A stretch of 30,409 nucleotides of DNA from the NCBI GenBank assembly GCA_049999725.1, contig JBNGIS010016056.1, positions 1 to 30,409 on the forward strand. Reading direction: 5' to 3'. The stretch is from Haplomitrium mnioides. Its lineage: Eukaryota > Marchantiophyta > Haplomitriopsida > Calobryales. A program made the translations under genes and the position numbers. A model generated the notes under the pieces. That model was not told the DNA's origin. It worked only from the letters and a program-made list of their open reading frames with translations, and made no database searches. Below are positions 9,361 through 18,892 of this stretch, one piece after another (position 1 is the stretch's first letter; each line of letters starts with the position of its first letter).

Positions 9361-9506
9361 TAAGAATCCATTCTGAGATCTCTATAATATACAAGCTTCT
9401 CCAAAACGAATTTCCTAGTCTCAAATCGATGAGTTCCTCAGACACCTTGTTAATTCATCATTCCCTTCACCTTCACAAAATTGCACAAGAAATAACATGT
9501 CATGGC

Positions 9507-9606
9507 NNNNNNNNNNNNNNNNNNNNNNNNNNNNNNNNNNNNNNNNNNNNNNNNNNNNNNNNNNNNNNNNNNNNNNNNNNNNNNNNNNNNNNNNNNNNNN
9601 NNNNNN
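9507..9606. other. Assembly gap, 100 N
   Basis: Exactly 100 N, a scaffold-join placeholder. Continuity across it is unknown, which also affects any reading of the promoter-like block just downstream. Confidence 0.99.
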
Positions 9607-9639
9607 TCAGGTGGGGTTTTAGTCCCATGAGCACTCTAA

Positions 9640-9831
9640 GACTTTCCATTTTATGTATATAAGGATTTCCTACCTTCCTCATTTCGAATAGCATCTCCCT
9701 TGTTGGGTTTAAGGCTCCCCACTTAAACCATATTTGCCCTTAGACGTACCTAGTCCAGGGCTCTGCCTTGACCTTCAACATGTATATCTCCTAGGGCAAG
9801 TTGTCCTTCGATTGTAATGTAGAACAAATAG

Positions 9832-9900
<69 letters not shown>

Positions 9901-9980
9901 GTTAATGAAATTAAATTTTCTCTCCCCTAGACAAACTAGAACTCTTGTGCTTTTAGAAAAGCCTCACACAACAAGCACCA
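9640..9980 (+). promoter_or_regulatory. LTR-like promoter and poly(A) block (tentative)
   Basis: TATATAAGG near 9656 is followed about 160-250 bases later by AATGTAGAACAAATAGATTATT, the ATT microsatellite, and GTTAATGAAATTAAATTTTCTCTCCCC. A TATA box, a 3'-processing-like AT block and a C/T-rich tail in this order resemble the R-U5 part of a plant LTR. No primer-binding site, terminal TG/CA or partner LTR was found, and the upstream part is lost in the 100-N gap. It could equally be chance. Confidence 0.25.
9832..9900 (+). repeat. (ATT)23 microsatellite
   Basis: An uninterrupted run of 69 bases of ATT, the longest perfect simple repeat in the window. It is followed by GTTAATGAAATTAAA. Confidence 0.98.
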
Positions 9981-10790
9981 GCTCTCACTTCAGGTGGACC
10001 TCCCATTTGCTTCCATAGAACACAGATTTCATCAAATTTTGTCAACTCATAGCTTTACTACTTTGTTTCACTACACACCAAATTTCATTTTTTTCTTGTG
10101 ATTCACCCACAATTGGACCTCCACATACGCTGACTGGATCTACAAAAATCTACGTCTCGAATTAATTTTGACATTGGAAGATGAACAACAAATTTTTAGG
10201 GTTCTCCACCATGCAACTCACAGACTCAACATTATTCAACGTATGAATTTTTTTCTAAATTTTTTATTGCTCTATTCCACAATGTTGACATTGCCCATTG
10301 AACGATGACCTTTTGGTGTTCTACATGCGCAACAAGAACACTTTTTTGAAGCTTGCGCCAAACAAGTCAACAAATATGAGCATGTTACGTTTGTGCTCAC
10401 ATAGACTGCCCGACTCAACGATTCTGACAGAATTAAGTTTGTAGACCTATCCACTGCATGACTTGATGATTATGAAACAAAACTTTGCAAGCACACTTTT
10501 TGAAATTGTCTACCACTTGACTCAAACTAGGATTTATATTTACAGTTTTTTATGATTTCTGCACCATTCTATCCATGAATGCAAAATTGTACACTGCTCA
10601 GAGCAATACACCCGACCCAAAATATAAAAATACCAAAATCCACATCTCTCTGCCACATCTCTAGTTAGAACGATAGGTCGATTACTAATACAAAATAAAT
10701 AAAAATTTTGGGTGTTTGTTTACTTCAAAAACTATATACACTTTGTTTAAGAACCTTAGACCAATTAATCTAGCGCTCTTTAGCTCTTGA
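9981..10790. other. Unassigned stretch
   Basis: Minus-strand frames give short protein-like pieces (for example the ORF at 10272-10454, Cys- and Ser-rich), but none extends or matches a family I know. No repeat structure was seen. Confidence 0.4.
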
Positions 10791-11079
10791 CACAACCCTT
10801 AGTGCAGAGCATTGAGAAAATATAAACAAAAGTTTCTTAGGGCTAAGCCACCATCCACTAGTTGACGTGTCTTTTCTACTCTATCAAATATTAACTCCCT
10901 TATCCATCACACGTGAATAGCTAGCTACAATCTTTCTTATAGCAAAGGCTTTGGCTTCTAGCCATGACGCTTTGATGACCACTAATATGAGAGGGTCATA
11001 TTTCAAATTCAAGTCCTCCCTACAATTGCTTTTGATTAATGCTCTATGCTATTTGGCTTTTTAGTAGGGTGTTAGCCCT

Positions 11080-12000
11080 TCCCTTGCTTGCTTTGCCTCT
11101 TGGCTGGTTGTAGTGATATTGTAAATCAATCTTTGCATGCTCACAGCCACTTGATCTAGTGTCTTTATTCACACTTCTAAAACCCTAGTCCACATTGTCT
11201 TCAACCCTACAAAAACTCCCATTTTTCTCAATTGTCAAAATCTTCTTGCTATTTGGATAACTTGAGTTGAAGCATCTTACTACGCTCGACTTCTACTTTA
11301 CATGCCTTCTTGGCTTACTCTACTTCCATTTGTAAATGTTGAATTTTGTCTTCTAACTACACCATCTGCTTGAGTGACTTCTCTTGCCTCTTGTTCATCA
11401 CTTCCAAGCTCAATTCAGCCATTATCATTTTGTTTAGAGCATTTTAACACCTCACCTACTCTACCTTCAAATTTTCTTTGACTTTCTAAGTCTTTTGTTG
11501 CTCCAAACTTGGAGAAAGAATTCTTGTTGTCTCAACATCAACTTCATTACAATCAATTTCTTCTTGAGAACAGGCCCCTCCACCAACAGATATGATAACA
11601 AGTGATTCCACTCCTTTTTAAACTCCATTTAATTCCTCAATATTTTATTCTCTCTATGATGCCCATCCAACTTCCTGATGTATTCATGGAGCATAGCCTC
11701 CGTCTACACCTTTGTTTTAAAATGCAAGACCTCCCACTCGTGTGTATTAAAGTCATTGTAATCTACTTTTTTCTTTGCAATCCTTTGCTCTTCCAAAGAT
11801 CTTTTGTCTCTTGACTCTACTTCAACCTTGGCTTGGGACATCAACTCCTCTACTTTTGTCTACTTACTTTTTTGATTGAAGGCCTTTGTATTTTCTTCGA
11901 ACTTCATTTCCCATATGCTTTTGGCATGTTGTCAAGAACATCTTCAACTATAGTTACGGTTGTGGGATTAACTTTTGGAGCAATGTTGGCCATCTAAGCT
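11080..12000 (-). pseudogene. Coiled-coil protein remnant of R1 (copy b)
   Basis: Minus-strand frames carry Glu/Lys/Leu/Gln-rich helical sequence: MLHEYIRKLDGHHRENKILR, LLSYLLVEGPVLKKKLIVMK, SLEVMNKRQEKSLKQMV and LEDKIQHLQMEVE. Each has a counterpart in the 29400-30409 remnant (LINALDEQHGEIKMLRK, FLSYQLVEMPNFKKGQ, NLVVMNERCQKSLE, LKDQVCHLQKM) in the same order. Such parallel conservation shows that both derive from one protein with a long coiled coil near its C-terminal side. Stops and frameshifts every 20-60 codons show it is dead. Coiled coils occur in some retroelement Gag proteins and in some transposon accessory proteins, so the heptad-like pattern does not assign a class. No catalytic domain was seen nearby. 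Confidence 0.55.
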
Positions 12001-12099
12001 TGCTCAAGCTCAACTATCTCCTTTGGCTTTGGTTTTAATACAACCTTAGGGAAATTCATCATACATATTAATTCATTTGATGTGGAAATATTTTGATCT

Positions 12100-13310
12100 A
12101 CCTCCTCCAAAATATGTTCTCATTTTTCTTTCTTTGGTTCTACTCACTTAAGTCAACTATTAAAATGGCCGACTTCCATGACATTCAACAAGCTGTTAGA
12201 TAAGCTCACATTCCTTCTCCTTCTAGGATCGTGATGGCCTCTATGAATTTTTCCTTAGTGAATGCCATTTGCGGAATCTTATTTCTCCTCAAATAGGCCT
12301 TCAAGTTGGCTTCTTTTCTCTTCTTGAAGGTATTTTTCAAGCTTTGGTGGATCTGAGCTTAGCATGACCCATTCTTGTCTTTACTTCTTGTTGGGATTCT
12401 AATCTTGCCATATTGCTTAGATTGAGATAGCTCTAGCTTCATCTTTAATAATCCTCTTCTTCCCATTGGTCAACAAGCTCCAACATTCTGCCATATCTAG
12501 AAGAAAAAAACCATGCCATATGCTGTTAGGTTTCTAACCCATTTCTTTCTCCATATATCTCTTTATTTTTTTGCAAAATATAATACCTTGGTCTTTTTGT
12601 GTGTCCTCTTAAAGCATTAATCAATGAGGCAAGGCCAGACTTGGTGATAGATTGTACTTTTGGCTAGTGTAGAATTGAGTCGAACAACTGCACAAACTTT
12701 ATGAGAGTGGATCTAAAACATCGTCCACTTGATACTCATCATTGTAAAAAAAAAAACTCTTGGAACCAAATAGAGGATCTGACCCTCTTGCATTAGCTTG
12801 TTTTTTGGATAATCTTCTTCCAATAGCTGATACAATTTGATGATGATCTTCATTTCAAATATCATTATCACTATTTCAAGGCTTAAAACAACTATATTCT
12901 CAATAATGTCCATCGTGGAAACACTAGGTACAATAAAAAATATTGTCACTTCATAATCCTACTAGCGCCATCCATAATTCGACCATCTCTTTCAATCAAA
13001 CATCTTTCTTATTAGGATTGTTTTGCAAATGCATTTCTTTAATCACCGAAAGAGTTGTAGGTGATTTCGTCTTCATAGATTTTTTTTAAATTTATCTGAC
13101 ATTTTTGATCCTTTGACGATCGTGACTAGTGCAACACTTCTTTCTTTGTCAAATTCCAAGCTTGGCAATGAGCTTGCTTCTTTCCACAACACCACAAAGA
13201 GGCATTCCTTTCTTCAAGAATTCTTGATCACTCTTAGGCAAGACTTTCTTGAGCCACCAATTTGTTGATTTATACTTTGGCAAGGTATTTAGAATTCTAG
13301 TAACATCAAA
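12100..13310 (-). pseudogene. Upstream coding remnant of R1 (copy b)
   Basis: Reading the minus strand downward from 13310, coherent pieces are STNWWLKKVLPKSDQEFLKK and GMPLCGVVERSKLIAKLG near 13290-13170, then after a shift MKTKSPTTLSVIKEMHLQNN near 13070, a 78-codon ORF at 12713-12949, and then IKFVQLFDSI, SGLASLINALRGHTKRPRYY, QKNKEIYGERNGLET and FFSSRYGRMLELVDQWEEED between about 12700 and 12450. Further down is a Pro/Glu/Asp-rich linker (MNFPKVVLKPKPKEIVELEQ near 12055). It lies just upstream, in transcript sense, of the coiled-coil remnant and probably belongs to the same gene. I recognise no domain. Several frames are involved, so introns or indels are present. Confidence 0.5.
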
Positions 13311-13651
13311 AACTTAGATGATTTTAAGAGATTCACACTCCACTTCTCCAACAATTGGAACCCCAAAGCCAACACTCGTAATATGATCTGCTCTCTTCCA
13401 TCATCAACCATGCTACTTTCAAAAGTTAGTGAATTCGATAGCCGATTCATGATCCGACTAGTAATTCAAAGTCTAACCTGATCCGATAATTTGATATTGG
13501 CAACCAAATATTCTTCTAAAGGCAAAAAATCAATGAGTTTCTTCAATCACTTTTCATACATGCCTTCCATCTAGAGCTAATTGCCAAAAATTTCCAATGG
13601 TTGCTCTCACACAACTATTGTGTTAGTCTCTTCACACAATCAAATTGGTGA

Positions 13652-14655
13652 AGCTTATTATTTTGGGAAATAACAATTATTAGTATGTCTAGATTTTTTG
13701 CAATTTGGGAGATGACAATTATAAGTATGTAATCCACTATAGACAATCTTATTGAAAAAGAGTATTATTTTATAAGGTGATAATAATGGTATAAAAGCCA
13801 CTCTACAAAAATTGTTGACTGCTATGGTATGAATGCTACTTTGTACAACTTGTGAAATGATAATTATGAGTATATGTGAAGCCAATTGTAACATATTTGT
13901 GCAAGATTATTATTTTGTGAATATTATTTTTGTTAAACAACAATTATAGCATGTATGCTACTTCACACAATTTTTGAGGCGATGATTTTTGGTATGTATG
14001 AAGTTTGGTGATAGTTATGACATGTGTCCACTTTATACAAAATTTTAAAGGGACACTTATAAGCATGTGTAAAGCCTTATAAAATATAATTACATAAGAT
14101 TATTATATTTTAAGGTGAGAACTACAAGTACCTCTCAAATTTCTACAATTTGCAAGCTCATAACTATGAGTATTATTTCATCCAATTCAGTTGCAAAAGC
14201 TTATTTACTTTCAAAGAAAATAGTTGCTAGTATGTGTGACACTTTATTAAATTTATAAGCTCACAGTTATGAGTTGTTGATTATGAAGTTTTTGGACTTT
14301 CATGTAATATAATCGTGAGAGCTTATTGTTAAAAAAGGTGAGAACTTTTAGTATATATAAAAATTTATACGATTTTCTACCTCTCAATAATGAGTATGTG
14401 TGACAACTTACACAATTGTTGCCAATCAACTATGAGTATAAGTGACATTTTACACAATCTAATTGTAGAAGCTTCTTATTTTGAAAGGTAAATTAAATGA
14501 GTATGAGTATGCACTTTACATAATTTTCAAGTTGAAATTTATAAGTACATGTGACGTTTCATGCAGTCTAGTAAGCTTTTATTTTTTGAGGTGACAACTA
14601 TTAGTATGAATAACACTTTATCTAATTTAAGAGATTGCAATTATAAGTTGCAATT
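13652..14655 (+). repeat. Degenerate composite minisatellite
   Basis: About 20 occurrences of a core like ACAATTATGAGTATGTGTGAC followed by ACTTTACACAAT. Spacings between cores are about 35-48 bp or 60-81 bp, often alternating. The longer spacing contains an extra segment, AAGCTTATTATTTTGAGGTG, seen about eight times (13652, 13760, 13904, 14097, 14198, 14320, 14469, 14573). The basic unit is thus about 40 bp, and a higher-order module of about 105 bp (65 + 40) can be traced. All copies are diverged. No coding frame is supported. Confidence 0.75.
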
Positions 14656-14702
14656 GATGGCGTGGAAAAAAAAAAGAAATAGAGATGATTTACTTCTCTT
14701 AA

Positions 14703-15254
14703 GTATTGAAAAATCTTGATGAAAAATACTATACCTCCATTCATATTGTAGGTTGCTTGGTGTTCACCAGAAAACTTCTACTAATTTTTTTTCTCAACTA
14801 CCCTAACATACACAATGAGTACAACTTGATAGTGATTTGAATGAGCTTCTCATCAATTGAAATAGTAATTCTCAAGATGTTTTGTATCTATAACTCGACA
14901 ACACAATTAGGGAAAAAGAACAAGTATAGTAAGTTGCTTGAACATGTTGGTAAACAAGGGATTTTCCATATAATAAAAATTGGCTTTCTCATGGTGGAGC
15001 ATACATGCAACCAAATTGACCAAATGTTTAACAAATTTTTGAAAATTTCAAGTTACAAGAAGGCTTTTTGTTTGGATTTGCTAAAAGTAGTGATTGAAAA
15101 ATTATACACATTGCAACTCAAGACCAAGTTCATGAGTATAACAACAAGCTTCAAGAAACTTGTAGGCAATCTTCGATTAAGAGCTCTCAAAAAGTTGTTT
15201 CATTTCAAAGACAACTCAAGATTAAACCAAATAAGCCAAGACTATAGACTTTAA
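14703..15254 (+). pseudogene. Decayed DUF7869-like transposon-type protein fragment
   Basis: One frame is open from 14703 to the TAA at 15252-15254, broken only by the TGA at 14838-14840. It contains GCLVFTRKLLLIFFLNYPN, FCIYNSTTQLGKKNKYSKLL, GIFHIIKIGFLMVEHTCNQ and IDQMFNKF. From memory, DUF7869-type proteins have an LDN(T/C)..ENKN(K/Q)Y motif followed by (G/N)FL.VGHTHEDID..F. Here the equivalents are YNSTTQLGKKNKYS and FLMVEHTCNQIDQMF in the right order and spacing (about 25 residues). The second His and the Glu-Asp of HTHEDID are replaced, so any activity is lost. Upstream parts of such proteins (Zn-binding, nuclease-like) are not seen. The sequence beyond 15254 loses its frame. Confidence 0.55.
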
Positions 15255-15845
15255 TGTGGGGAAAACATCTATCAAGAGACTAGACTTGGAGAGAGGTCGT
15301 GAAGTTTTTGAACTAAGTACCAAACGATAGTATATAGACAACAGAATAGATTCTTTTTGAAAACCTAAAAGTTGAATCCCAAACACAATAGTCCATGTAA
15401 GCTTGGATTTTTGGCAATTAAAAAGTATAGAAAATAAATTGAATAAGCATTAAGCATTTCTTGGAGAGCAATGTACTGTAGAGTTGGTCAAACAATTGGT
15501 TCTTCATCCACAATTTTTAATTACACAAAAATAGTGTGTGTATAATATTCTCAAATGATCCACCATATGTGAGTTGTGTATTTCAAATGCCTACCATTGG
15601 CGGCTTGATAATCAACTCATTTTGTAATAATCTCTTCTTCTAAGAATTCAACAAATAGGCTATGCAAGTAGACCTATTTTAACCAAACACTATTGGCATG
15701 ACAAAGAAGGGGTTACAACCCCTCATACCATTGAACTCTAAGTAATCACCAACTTCACATATAATGGAATGCCACTACCAAACATACTCAAAATTTTTTC
15801 CTTGTAAAATTTGTCTTGAAAGTAAAGAAAGCCAAGATTAAAATT
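15255..15845. other. Unassigned stretch after the DUF7869-like remnant
   Basis: May contain further decayed C-terminal coding sequence of the preceding gene, since short peptides can be read on both strands. No continuous frame, motif or repeat is convincing. Confidence 0.35.
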
Positions 15846-16600
15846 TACCATTGAATTTGGTCATATATTAATCTAACTTTGAATACTATTGGAAGTAAAA
15901 AGGATTTTTTGTCCTTAAAAACTATATCTAGAAGCTTAATGATGTTTGATTTATATCTTTATTGATTGATACCACAATAAGACACTCTTCAACTCAACTA
16001 CACATGAGCATACAACAATCATGACCACTTAGGTTTCAGAAGCTCTTTTGACGAGTAAGATTCTCTTTTTTTTCTTCCAAATTCTTGTTTCTAAATACTT
16101 TAAGAACAATTATAAACCTTTGTAAGAGGAACTTCTCATCATGATCTAACAACATCTATATTTTCTTCTTTGTTGCTCTCTATAGTTAAATATGATATAA
16201 GATTGGATATAGCCTTAAGGATATATGCTCCCAAGAAGTTCAATGAGAAACAATTCTCCTCAGGAACTAGGTTATGCTCATCAACTTCATTTGACCTTTG
16301 ATTTTATATAAGAGAAACATCATAATCAAATTTTGCAGGAAAAGAACATGCTCACAATTTAGTTAAGAAGAAGAATTTTGATCTTCCTCTTCCTTTGCTT
16401 TTGGACATTTGGTGAACCAATATTGTATACAAGTGCATAGGTACTATCTTAAAATCACAAAGGTAGCTTGATCATATCTATAACTACTAGATGAAAAAGA
16501 CCTATTGATTAGTAGGTCATAAAGGTCAGAGAATTATTTGGTCTAGAGTTTTTTTGTTGGGGGGATCAGGCCTTGCGTCACTTCTAGGCTGACCAACTCC
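15845..16600 (-). repeat. Dispersed family R1, partial copy c
   Basis: Aligns by eye with about 27070-27750. Landmarks are AATCTAACTTTGAATACTATTGG (near 15880) versus AATCTAACTATGATTGATATTG; TTATTGATTGATACCAC (15958) versus the GACTAATTGATCCCAT segment near 27140; TAAACCTTTGTAAGAGGAACTTCTC (16112) versus TGAGCCTTTGTAGATGTAGCTTCTC (27295); and GTGAACCAATATTGTATACAAGTGCATAGG (16412) versus CTAAACCAATCTTGTGCACAAATACAATAGG. On the minus strand both copies can be read as related peptides (KFLLQRFI here, KLHLQRLI in the other). The copy lacks the (TA)n expansion found at 27604. Confidence 0.55.
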
Positions 16601-17080
16601 TTCATCTATTGCCAATAGAAATAGTCAAAAAGGTAGGACAATGCTTTTGAAATAATCTTCAATAGTTTTACTTTATTCAAGTGTGAGTACTCTCTTTGGT
16701 TCTACATCCTTTGATCTTGATCAATATTTTTCAAATGCTTGAGTAGATTTAGCTACTCTTTGGATATTATGTTTTCTTCAAATTCTGAAATCTGACCTTC
16801 ATGCTCCTCCTCATTATGCACATAAATTCTAATCACTATCTATTCTTAATCAGGATGCTCTTCATTGCTAGAATTCTCATATTTCTCCCTTAAAAAATAG
16901 TATTTCAAGTTTTCAAATCAACACCAAATGTGGCATGATAATGTTCACATTTTCAGCCCTGAATTTCCAAGTTGATGGCTCATTTCAAAAAATGTTTTTT
17001 GTATCTTCTTCATCCTACTCATAATAGCACCACTCAAAAAACAACATAGTTATTTTTTAGAAAAATAAAATAAATTTATT
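16601..17080. other. Unassigned stretch left of the copia element
   Basis: AT-rich sequence between the R1 fragment and the copia target site. No supported frame or repeat. Confidence 0.4.
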
Positions 17081-17085
17081 TTTAG

Positions 17086-17143
17086 TGTTGTATATCATGT
17101 ACACATTTTGGCAATCACTCCAAGCTCTTCATATATTATATAT

Positions 17144-17194
<51 letters not shown>

Positions 17195-17310
17195 TATACA
17201 TGGATAAGTATATATTACCATCCTCCATTCTTATGGTATATAGAGGTTATAACTACCTCTTTATCTAACTAGGGTTAGATTATTATTCTGCTTGCTTTCT
17301 ATTTGCAACA
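17086..17310 (-). repeat. Copia 3' LTR
   Basis: Begins (minus strand) at 17310 with TGTTGCAAATAG, next to the polypurine tract, and ends at 17086. It is 225 bp against 234 bp for the partner. Outside the CT tract, the two LTRs differ at roughly one base in nine by eye. It contains an expanded (CT)n run absent from the partner. Confidence 0.9.
17146..17192 (+). repeat. (TC)n microsatellite inside the copia 3' LTR
   Basis: A 47-base perfect TC run. The equivalent site in the other LTR (about 25058-25100) is an interrupted pyrimidine tract, so the expansion happened after insertion in this LTR only. Confidence 0.97.
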
Positions 17311-17321
17311 ATCCCCCTTGG
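17311..17321 (-). promoter_or_regulatory. Copia polypurine tract
   Basis: The minus strand reads CCAAGGGGGAT directly before the 3' LTR start TGTTG. This is the typical copia arrangement for plus-strand DNA priming and fixes the element's orientation. Confidence 0.85.
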
Positions 17322-18411
17322 TTGATTGAGGAGTATGAAGAAAAATCAATCACTACAAAGAAGAAAACATAACTCAAGGATGGTTCCAAGATGGTTTGGT
17401 CTCATTAAAACCCTCCTTCTTTCCTAAAGAAAGAGTGCCACAACCATACTTATGGGGAACCATAAAAGAATAAGGGACGTAGCTAATAGAGAGAATAGAT
17501 ATGGAAAAAATATGAGGCTAATTAGGTAAGGCTAAATGAATGTTTCTCAATATAAGAACTGAACTTGCATGATAATGAAGTAGGGAGGAGAAAAACTAAA
17601 CTAAAGTAACATATGAAACAAAAATTTAGGTTAAGGCTGGATAAGGAAACTAGGGTGGCAAGCTAAAGTAATCGGGCTAAGAGAAAGAAGTTTGACTATG
17701 CAAATGTCGACTTTGCAAAGGTCAACTACTCATGGGATGATTTCTTGAATGCTTGAGCACAAACATGCATGGTTGGATGTATGTGTGAATGGAAAAAGCT
17801 TGATGACCACTTGCTCAAAGGTCAAAGGCCAAAAGAGCAAATACTAACATGACTTCGAGCATGTTACAGGCTGGAAAACTAAAAAGGTTGAATGGTCCAA
17901 GACTAATATATGGAGCAACATGTAAGCTAAAACAATGGTTGAATGTTGGTGGAGCAATGAGCTAGATACCTACAAGTAGAACTCATGGTTGGATAGAGCA
18001 ACAGTCTCGAGTTGGAATTAGAGGGGGAAGAATATAAATGTGTGAAGGCCATCTTTGCATTGTAGGTCAAAAAACTTGTGTCGTAGGTATAATGAACAAA
18101 AATTGTTGAATACCTTCAAGAGTTGAGTCATAAGAGTAGATAGGATGAAATCAATTATGATTCGTGACAAATCTTGATGCAAGATAATTTTGGGGCTCAT
18201 AATCAAGAGAATTATGAAAGCTGGAGTCATCATGAGAGCAACAACGATGAAGCTAGCTTGGAAGAGTAGTCAAGAAGCAAAAAGATATCTAGTACTCCTA
18301 TATTAAAGAGAAAGATAGGCAACTTGTTTGAGAATATCAATAGATTGATGCATCATGTTTTATTAGATCAAATAAAAGTCTCAATCCTCAATAGTAGATC
18401 TCATCCTCTAT
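17322..18411 (-). other. Copia 3' non-coding region, unusually long
   Basis: Lies between the RNase H stop (18412-18414) and the polypurine tract. The minus strand near 17465-17400 reads GGCACTCTTTCTTTAGGAAAG then GGGTTTTAATGAGAC, a phrase I associate with plant copia 3' untranslated regions. At about 1.1 kb it is longer than I expect and may hide an older insertion. No frame is supported, and the minus ORF 18018-18233 lacks any known motif. Confidence 0.55.
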
Positions 18412-18486
18412 CTATAGAGTTGATAATTTTTTCATACCTATGTCATATGTATGTGTTTTTTTTTGTAATGTTGAGGGTAGTGGCTT
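18412..18486 (-). pseudogene. Copia RNase H C-terminal tail, cut off by the gypsy element
   Basis: From 18486 downward the minus strand reads KPLPSTLQKK and then IGMKKL, stopping at TAG 18414-18412. Copia polyproteins end with a K-(S/P)-LP-(T/S)-x-T-F-(K/x)-K motif and then IGM(R/K)(R/K)L, so this is the missing end of the frame that breaks at 22173. It starts inside the target duplication, and the AAGCC shared by both sides codes Lys-Pro in each. This places the insertion within the last 30 codons of pol. Confidence 0.85.
18482..18486. repeat. Target-site duplication GGCTT, left copy
   Basis: GGCTT precedes the TG of the gypsy 5' LTR. The identical GGCTT follows the CA of the 3' LTR at 22173-22177. 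Five bases is the normal duplication length for LTR retrotransposons. Confidence 0.93.
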
Positions 18487-18860
18487 TGTAATAGTACAAA
18501 CATGATGTTGTAATATTTGTAAGAAAATAGAGAGGAGTGAAGGAAGTGGTAGAGAGTCACGTTTAAGGTTGATTTATAGTTCTTAGGGTTGACATTAGAA
18601 GTAACTTCTAAGTGAGCAATTTTAGAGTTGAAATTGGAAGTGACTTGTAAGTGAAGAAAGAGGGATGACACCTTCCTCTCTTGTATAAATAGAAGGACTT
18701 CATAGCCCCACTACTTATTGTGAAGTTCCTCTCAATTCGGTTTGGCTCTTTGGTTGCTTGGCTTTGGTTAGCACTCTTAGCTTTTGTTTGCTTATTAGCC
18801 TTGAGTGGTGTAACTCTACTAGAAATATCTTGAGGTTGTTGGTCTTTGAGTTCTTTTGTA
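18487..18860 (+). repeat. Gypsy 5' LTR
   Basis: Starts TGTAATAGTACAA and ends TTTTGTA, where the terminal CA has changed to TA (the partner ends ACA). At 374 bp it is shorter than the 3' LTR, mainly through a deletion of about 30 bases near 18562. It contains TATAAATA at 18684-18691. The minus-strand ORF 18608-18943 is an antisense shadow of this LTR. Confidence 0.92.
18684..18691 (+). promoter_or_regulatory. TATA box in the gypsy 5' LTR
   Basis: TATAAATA preceded by CTCTCTTG and followed by GAAGGACTTCATAG. The same element is conserved at 21996-22003 in the 3' LTR. Placement about 170 bases before the LTR end fits the U3/R promoter. Confidence 0.75.
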
Positions 18861-18861
18861 T

Positions 18862-18875
18862 TGGTATCAAAGTCA
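18862..18875 (+). promoter_or_regulatory. Primer-binding site, initiator tRNA-Met type
   Basis: TGGTATCAAAGTCA lies one base after the 5' LTR. The plant initiator-Met site is TGGTATCAGAGCCA; the two differences here are G to A and C to T transitions, as expected for methylated, decaying repeats. Confidence 0.88.
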
Positions 18876-18892
18876 TGGTTCTTTTTGGTGGA

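Larger units (their letters stand above)
10790..13310 (-). repeat. Dispersed family R1, partial copy b
   Basis: The lower part aligns with 29090-30409. Paired landmarks are AGTGCAGAGCATTGAGAAAATATAAAC at 10801 versus AGTGCATTGCACTAAGGAAATAAATAC near 29107; CTAGTTGACGTGTCT versus CTAGTATGTCT; and TGATATTGTAAATCA near 11115 versus TGATGTTGTAAATCA near 29421. Protein-level similarity between the copies is stronger than the DNA match (see the coding remnant here). The upper part, 12000-13310, goes beyond what the other copy shows inside this window. Confidence 0.6.

Noticed and set aside
13652-14655. CRISPR-like or regulatory iteron array
   Set aside because: Repeat cores are too diverged and spacings irregular; a decayed minisatellite is sufficient.
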